From Halicephalobus mephisto (taxonomy: Eukaryota; Nematoda; Chromadorea; Rhabditida; Panagrolaimidae): DNA of 64,000 nucleotides. The position numbers and the translations under genes are program-made. Shown one piece after another: positions 59,501-64,000 of this stretch (position 1 is the stretch's first letter; each line of letters begins with the position of its first letter). The DNA lies in assembly GCA_009193035.1 (NCBI GenBank), contig SWDT01000029.1, positions 62,001 through 126,000 of the forward strand. The letters are read 5' to 3'. The notes under the pieces are model-generated. The model was not told the DNA's origin and did no database searches. It saw only the letters and a program-made list of their open reading frames with translations.

Positions 59501-62500
59501 AGATCGTATTTCGAAGCCAGAATCGCTCCGGTAAATGATTCTTCGTTGAGGGTCGTCTGGCTGAAAGACGGACTTCCGCTCCAGAATGCTAACAGAATCC
59601 AAACTTTTCACAACTTCGGATTCGCGAGTTTGACGCTCCATCCGACGTATCCAGAAGACGCGGGACAGTACACTTGTCAGTTGACGAATGACCTCGGACA
59701 AGCCACGTCCTCTGCGATGCTGACTACAGATGCCCAAGATGGTCTTCAACTTAATCCTCTTCATGAAAATAGTCTTCAAACTATCACATACTTGGAAGGT
59801 CAAGAAGTTCACATCGGACCTATTTTGCAAGACAGACCTGAGGAATTCAACTCGATGGAACTTCCTAGAGTTGTTCGTTCTTTGGATTCTAGAATCGAAG
59901 TAGATGAAAATGAACCTGTTCATTTTGAAGCCAGAATCCAACCGGCAAGTGACGTGAAAATGACGGTAGAATGGCTCCACAACGGAGCTCCCCTTCCCGC
60001 GGCCCACAGATTCAGGCCGATGTTCGACTTCGGATACGTCGCTTTGGACATCCTCTACGCTTATCCCGAGGATTCTGGAACATACACAATGATATGCAAA
60101 AATGAACTCGGACAAGCAGAAAGCAACATTGAACTTGTGGTGAACAGACAGGGTACACTTTATCTTGATCCGCAACATCCTGAGGGTAAGTGGTCCTGAA
60201 AAGAAAATTTTTAATTGTTTTTTTAGGCCTCGAGCGAATCCAGGAATTAGAACAACCCAAGAACTTCGGATTAGCCGAAGTGGCGGACAGAGAATGCGAC
60301 AATCCGCCTCATTTCTTGGGAAATCTCTCTGATCTAGAGTTGAACGAAAACGACGATCTTCACTTTGAACTTAAGGTAATTTTTATTTCTTTTTTTTAAC
60401 TACAAATTAATAAATTTTTTAATTTCAATTATCTAAATATTTTTAAATTTACATTTTTTTAACTACAAATTAATAAATTTTTTAATTTCAATTATCTAAA
60501 TATTTTTAAATTTACATTTTTTTAAACTAAAAATTAATAAATTTTAACTATTTATTTATTATTTATTAATTTTAGTTTATTATTGATTATTTTCTATTTT
60601 CTAAATTTAAATATTTATTAATTTTTATTTTATTTTAAATTTAATAACTTAATAACTTAATAACTTAATAACTTAATAATTTATTAATTTTTATTCTATT
60701 TTTTTTAAATTTAATTATTTATTAATTTTTATTTTATTTTATTTTTTTAAATTTAATTGTTTATTTTTAGCTGACTCCCGTCCATGACCCGACAATGGTC
60801 GTAGAGTGGTTCCTGAATGACCAGCCAGTGATCACCGGATCCCGAATCAGGTCCACTTACGATTTTGGATTTATCTCGATGGACATCAAGGGCGCGATTC
60901 CGGAGGATTCTGGAACTTACACAGTTCGAGCCCGGAACGCCTTAGGAGAGGATGTCCGTCAGTGTCAGGTCACCGTAATCGGAAAAGATGCTGTTCTTTC
61001 TGGAACTCAACACGAAGACAGCATTGCAAAAATCCAATACCTCGAAAATTTGAATAAATATGGTCGGGAAGAAATTGAAGATTTTGGACCTGAGGTAAAT
61101 TAATTTTTAAATTTAATTTTCATAATTATTTAGAGCGGTCCTCAATTCGTCCAACAACTGGTTGCGGAAAGCGAAGTGGAAGAAGGCATGCCGCTCCATC
61201 TCGAGTGCAAGATCGAACCCATCAGCGACAACAGCCTCAAGGTCGAATGGTTCAAAGACGGACATCCTTTGCCTCATGGTGAGATTTTAGATAATTTCCG
61301 TGAAATATGAATGAATATCTACTTAAATTCCGTCAAAATTACTTATATCCAATGTTTTTCATATATGAAGCTAAAGTTTATTCAATAATTTTCATATATG
61401 AAATTTAAGATATATTAAATGCTCTTTCATATATGGAATATTAAAATATATTCAATAATTTTTATAGATGAAGTTTTTGAATATGTTTCATATATGAAAT
61501 TTAGAGTGTTTTTCATAGATGAAATTTCAGAGTATATTCAATAATTTTCATATATGAAATTCTTGAAGATTTCTCATATATGAAATTTAAGATATATTAA
61601 ATGCTCTTTCATATATGGAATATTAGAATATATTTAATAATTTTCATATATGAAATTTTTGAAGATTTCTCATATATGGAATTTAGAATGTTTTTCATAT
61701 ATGGAATTTTTGAATATTTTTATAGATGAAAATTTAGAGTAATTTGCATAATTTTTACATGTGAAATTAGAACGTTTCGAAGAACTTTCATATATGGAAT
61801 GTCTTTCAGCTCATCGCTTCCGAACTTTCCATGACTTTGGATTCGTTTCGCTCGATATCCTGCATGTCTACGCCGCGGACAGTGGTACTTACACCTGTGT
61901 TGCTCGGAATGACTTGGGAGAAGCCCAAACTTCAACAATTGTCCATTGTGAACGTAAGTTGTTAGAATTTCATATATGATTTTTCAGGCTTCGGTCGACG
62001 TCAAATTTTTGCGAATTTTGTTTTGCGCACTCACCGCTTTGCATGCTTTCCCTCACTGCACTTGGTTTATTTTATCCCGTTTTTGCTCCTTTTTGATTTT
62101 TTGCGAAATAATCTTATCCTCAAACAAATCACATTCCTTGACCTTCCCCAGGAGCATGAACATCATCATGGAGAGAAGTCCATCCAAGTATGAATTGGAT
62201 AAATTATATTTTTCGATTTTATTGATGGCAAAGGAGGACAACCCGGAGGCTCGGGGTTGTGTACTCTGGGGATTAGCGAATTGCGCAATTTCAGCGCAAA
62301 CAAAAATTTAAAAAAATTAAAAAATATTAAATGAAGATTGATTTTGGAGTACTTTGGAGTTGGATATATGTCGAAATAATTTCGTCTGGTGTAGTTTCCG
62401 TCGAGAGTTGTTGTTGGATTCATTGTGGAGTTGATTTGTGGAAGAAGCGGCTTTGATGATTGTTGCGAAAATCTCTCGAACAAACACGGATTTTCCAAGA

Positions 62501-64000
62501 AAAAATTTTATTGCTAAGTCAGTCGGAGCAGAAGCGGCTTGTCTTGTTCGTGTTTGAAATGTCGAATGTCTCCAGAGTCAGAAATGTTCCTATTGTTGTT
62601 CATCGATCGTCAAAATTTCCGTCTGAAGATGGGAATTCTGACGTATTCGGAATTTCCGTTCCAACACCTCCCGAACGTACTTCGGCGTCTTTAGAAAATC
62701 CTAAATTAATTAAAAATGGAATAAATCCCCCGCAAAAACCCAAAAAATCGGAAATTCCATCAAGTTCGTTGTTGAATCAGAAGATGACTCGACTGAAGCC
62801 GGGGGAAAGTTGGTTTTCCACACCCCCTCCGGAACTGAAGGTCATTAAGCTCCTGAAACCGAATCTGATTCCAGCCAAAAGTGGGATTCTGCATCAAACA
62901 CAGCACCCTGAATCCGTCGCGAGGATCGAGGAACTCGAAGCTCCGAAGTCTGCTCCAGAAGAAGCTCCAGAAGCCGAGAAACAAGTTATTCGACTTTTTT
63001 TATTTTTTTTTAAATTAGGATTTCCAGGCCCCGTTCTTCGTCAAGCCCCTTTCTGGATCTTTGGAGGCTTCTGAATCCGATAATATTTTCTTGGAAGCAG
63101 AAGTTGGTCCAGGAAACGATAATAGTATTACTGTAAGGGCTTAGTAACCATATATTCGCGAAAGTTAAAAGTGGAAGTTGTCTAGATACCAATTTCGAAA
63201 GTTTTCAGAATTTTCCAGAATCTTTGGTTTCAAGGAATTATTAGATTTTTAAAGTTTTTGTAATATTTCAATATATTACATAAGGATTCAGAATCTGCAT
63301 TTTGAACTTGGATCATTTTAGAATTTATGAAATTCTAAAAATTTCAGAATTTCATTTAGGTCTTAGATAACTTCAGAATCTTGAAATTTTTTATAGTTCT
63401 GAAACTTTCTGTAATTTTTCAATATATTACATAAGGATTCAGAATTTAAATTTTGAATTTGGATCATTTCAGAATTTATGAAATTTTAAAAATTCCGGAA
63501 ATTTAGAAAGTTTCAGAATTTCATTTAGGTCTTAGATAACTTCAGAATCTTGAAATTTTCCATAGTTTTTGTAATGTTTCAATATATTACATAAGGATTC
63601 AGAATTTAAATTTTGAATTTGGATCATTTCAGAATTTATGAAATTCTAAAAATTCCAGAAATTTTTGAAAAGTAAAAAAATTTAATTTCAGAAATTTTTA
63701 AAAACTTAAAAACTGAGGAAATTCTAGAAGAATTGAGAATCTTCCATTGGATTCTGGAATATTCTAAAAATTCTGATGGAATTTTGGGAGACTTCAGAAG
63801 CCCCTAGGAGATTCTGAAAAATTTTGAAGTCTTTAAGCATGTCTTAGAAGATTCTGAAACAGCAGCAACTTCCACCAGATCTTCAAGAATTTTAGAATTT
63901 TAGAATTTTTCACTAGATTCTGGAAGATTCTAGAAACTTCTGTAAGAGTTTAATTCAGCGGTTGATTACAGTATGAATGGTTGGTGAACGATCAGCCTCT
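50311..64000 (+). CDS. Kettin/Sallimus-type giant muscle protein, 5' part (partial)
   Basis: A large Ig-repeat protein that links actin and Z-disc/dense-body structures in invertebrate muscle. Exons supported: 50311-50585 (end uncertain), 51384-52025, 54051-54206, 56882-57644, 58242-60185, 60227-60375, 60771-61094, 61134-61278, 61810-61953, an uncertain one ending at 62187, 62523-62984, 63028-63132 and 63972 to the window edge; about 1,700 codons. Phases agree at nearly all junctions. It has twelve Ig domains, and those from 58 kb on are separated by ~35-residue linkers containing H-P-E or R-I-E-E-L motifs. Kettin traits are the conserved F-G-F/Y-x-x-L-x-I segment and WL(K/N)xGxPL core. The closest worm genes by layout are ketn-1 and ttn-1. 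It runs off the right end. Confidence 0.88.
50640..51090. repeat. TTGCGCGCAA repeat, intronic cluster
   Basis: Six units of the same family as 37330-38060, in a kettin intron. Confidence 0.8.
51384..52025 (+). CDS. Kettin exon: Ig domain 2, linker and first half of Ig 3
   Basis: Ig 2 starts SAPFFLKELRHQPMKPGEKA and has VEWFKEGKPLNNYRL and EYTIVASNNMGT. A ~105-residue charged linker follows (FADEAKQVTREKKQKM, an acidic SESETEPE cluster). Ig 3 begins PPIVRSELRSLKLTEGTDGI and stops at NPKPR at the donor. The order and the wording of these two domains match the N-terminal region of insect kettin/Sallimus, which is the main reason for the gene assignment. Acceptor 51361 (ttttag) would add seven residues in a different phase. 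Confidence 0.88.
52143..52212. mobile_element. 70-bp micro-MITE
   Basis: Ends TACCGTAAAA and TTTTACGGTA are inverted, with CTCTATTAGA and TCTATTAGAG inside. It is flanked by TA, in a kettin intron. Confidence 0.65.
52220..52490. repeat. Direct duplication in a kettin intron
   Basis: Two ~100-bp copies starting AATGATAGCATTATCATTGA (about 52230 and 52365) with few differences. Confidence 0.75.
52690..53335. repeat. AT-rich satellite family, cluster 4
   Basis: CGATATCAACTTAGTATATC recurs at intervals of about 80-100 bp (the CAACTTAG word starts near 52781, 52873, 52975, 53056 and 53147). Confidence 0.8.
53580..54010. repeat. ~133-bp tandem repeat in a kettin intron
   Basis: Three units with TCCTTTGGCGTTCTGTCC and GCCAATAGTATTGTTA; each has GGCGAAATGTGAATGA. 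Confidence 0.8.
54051..54206 (+). CDS. Kettin exon: second half of Ig 3
   Basis: Fifty-two codons, phase 0 at both ends, from ISWFKNGRPVIPNGSQRIQI to SGEYTVIADNNYGK. It completes the Ig domain begun in the previous exon; the intron (2 kb) falls just before the core Trp. Confidence 0.9.
54210..55180. repeat. GGATAGTGACT repeat, cluster 1, in a kettin intron
   Basis: From about 54690 to 55090 the words TTGGATAGTGACT and GACACTATCC alternate, so each unit can form a hairpin. 54410-54660 is AT-rich (AAAAATTGAAAAAAAATT). Confidence 0.75.
55184..55438 (-). other. Unassigned minus-strand open frame in a kettin intron
   Basis: After a TTTTTCAG-like acceptor the minus frame reads HCLKQWQSVNFLDKNPRSFC, then EDMTDNLKEISVNSWHRKDP and a basic, Ser-rich end. 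It is the kind of sequence a short exon would have, but no partner exon or family was found. Confidence 0.25.
55740..56510. repeat. ~58-bp tandem repeat (CGGTCCCACCACGAAAAC)
   Basis: About ten units with TTTCGGTCCCACCACGAAAA, CTTTTAAAAACATCTTTTTA and GTACTAAAATAAAAC. It shares the CACCACGAAAA and CATCTTTTT words with the array at 46985-47475. Confidence 0.85.
56882..57644 (+). CDS. Kettin exon: Gln/Pro-rich linker and Ig 4
   Basis: The first 155 or so residues are disordered and rich in Gln, Pro and Tyr (HYSRPAQQQPSWRQ, EEDVEFDFGPPSRP). Ig 4 starts VKPPSFLQNPQPQVAALGSS, has TWVKANGQQIQ, and ends in YACIAKNAGGAVQ. Ends in phase 1 and joins the next exon to give a Glu codon. Confidence 0.9.
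57690..58190. repeat. GGATAGTGACT repeat, cluster 2, in the next kettin intron
   Basis: Six ~80-bp units with TTGGATAGTGACTAGAATT and GAACACTATCCAGGTTTAT. Almost the entire intron is this repeat. Confidence 0.88.
58242..60185 (+). CDS. Kettin large exon: Ig 5 to Ig 9
   Basis: One 648-codon exon with five Ig domains (about 58260-58540, 58650-58925, 59075-59350, 59440-59735 and 59860-60150). Signatures are WLLNGKALLASSRV, NDSSLRVVWLKDGLPLQNAN and DSGTYTMICKNELGQ. Linkers have the kettin pattern (NPLHENSLQTITYLEGQEV, LDPQHPEG). A very basic stretch (RERITLRKVDRREAMRR) and a PPPPP run lie between Ig 5 and Ig 6. Several domains lack one or both disulfide-position Cys, as is usual in intracellular Ig modules. 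Confidence 0.95.
60227..61278 (+). CDS. Kettin exons: Ig 10 and the first half of Ig 11
   Basis: Three exons (60227-60375, 60771-61094, 61134-61278). The first gives a linker (LERIQELEQPKNFGLAEVAD) and the start of Ig 10 (PPHFLGNLSDLELNENDDLH). The second completes it (VVEWFLNDQPVITGSRI, DSGTYTVRARNALGE) plus a linker with DSIAKIQYLENLNKYG. The third begins Ig 11 (GPQFVQQLVAESEVEEGMPL to WFKDGHPLPH). Confidence 0.93.
60376..60770. other. AT-rich kettin intron
   Basis: Low-complexity with TTAATAACTTAATAAC and a duplicated ATTTTTTAATTTCAATTATC segment. Confidence 0.6.
61330..61800. repeat. CATATATGAA repeats in a kettin intron
   Basis: More than ten copies of TTCATATATGAAATTT-type words, as in the W-P-P-P gene introns. 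Confidence 0.75.
61810..62187 (+). CDS. Kettin exons: end of Ig 11 and an uncertain linker exon
   Basis: 61810-61953 completes Ig 11 (AHRFRTFHDFGFVSLDILHV, GTYTCVARNDLGE). After a GTAAGT donor a frame runs from a TTTTCAG acceptor at 61988 to EHEHHHGEKSIQ and a donor at 62187, with matching phases; but the middle reads like intron sequence, so the true exon may be shorter. Confidence 0.65.
62523..64000 (+). CDS. Kettin exons: linker and start of Ig 12 (runs off the window)
   Basis: 62523-62984 is 154 codons of low-complexity linker with NPPQKPKKSEIPSSSL and the kettin-type QHPESVARIEELEAPKSAPE. 63028-63132 begins Ig 12 (APFFVKPLSGSLEASESDNI), and 63972-64000 continues it (YEWLVNDQP) to the edge. 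Confidence 0.85.
63133..63971. repeat. Last kettin intron in the window, tandemly duplicated
   Basis: Three ~160-bp copies contain TATTACATAAGGATTCAGAA (near 63280, 63425 and 63585). Confidence 0.8.

Noticed and set aside
59279..60178. 299-codon open frame on the minus strand
   Set aside because: It lies antisense to the large kettin exon, whose five Ig domains are beyond doubt; the antisense frame has no domain or splice logic.
1..64000. tRNA, rRNA and bacterial-type operon signals
   Set aside because: No cloverleaf, rRNA core or ribosome-binding-site pattern was found on reading both strands; a covariance-model scan would be decisive.

Overview
The window looks like a piece of an AT-rich invertebrate chromosome, most likely a nematode. 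Introns obey GT/AG with TTTCAG or TTTTAG acceptors, several are only tens of bases long, and the noncoding DNA is full of short tandem repeats and palindromic elements of the type common in worm introns. No species can be named from the sequence alone. Exon structures were built by hand from splice sites and reading-frame phase; totals that come out as whole codons are noted as support.

Layout. 286-471 (-) is a U2 snRNA gene. 640-6000 is repeat-rich: a broken pogo-type DNA transposon nested in a palindromic MITE, further MITEs and minisatellites. 6252-6795 (-) is a two-exon gene for a small secreted Gly/Cys-rich protein. 7104-9412 (-) is SRP68, complete in five exons. 10768-18412 (-) is a nine-coding-exon gene for an unrecognised 991-residue protein with a coiled coil, a long Gln/Pro/Val repeat and four W-P-P-P motifs; a second broken pogo-type element lies in one of its introns. 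21384-22210 (+) is a two-exon single-Ig protein. 22833-23517 may be a solo LTR. 23608-26901 (-) is a four-exon membrane-anchored short-chain dehydrogenase. 31490-34670 (-) is a three-exon type II membrane protein with an HtrL/YibB-type domain. 34.7-46.9 kb is mostly tandem repeats, fold-back elements and a large inverted repeat, with a few GC-richer islands that may be exons. From 50.3 kb (possibly 46.9 kb) to the right edge the + strand carries the 5' part of a giant kettin/Sallimus-type Ig-repeat muscle gene, continuing beyond the window. A 2.75-kb maT-type (DD37D) mariner with an uninterrupted transposase and terminal inverted repeats of about 625-630 bp sits in its first large intron region.

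Functionally the genes are unrelated housekeeping (U2, SRP68), metabolism and glycan-type enzymes (SDR, HtrL/YibB-like) and sarcomere genes. The Ig protein at 21-22 kb and the kettin gene are probably muscle proteins, and the W-P-P-P protein could be one, but that last point is inference. No bacterial-type operon, CRISPR, tRNA or rRNA was found. Repeat families recur across the window, so the noncoding landscape comes from a limited set of repeat types spread by local amplification.
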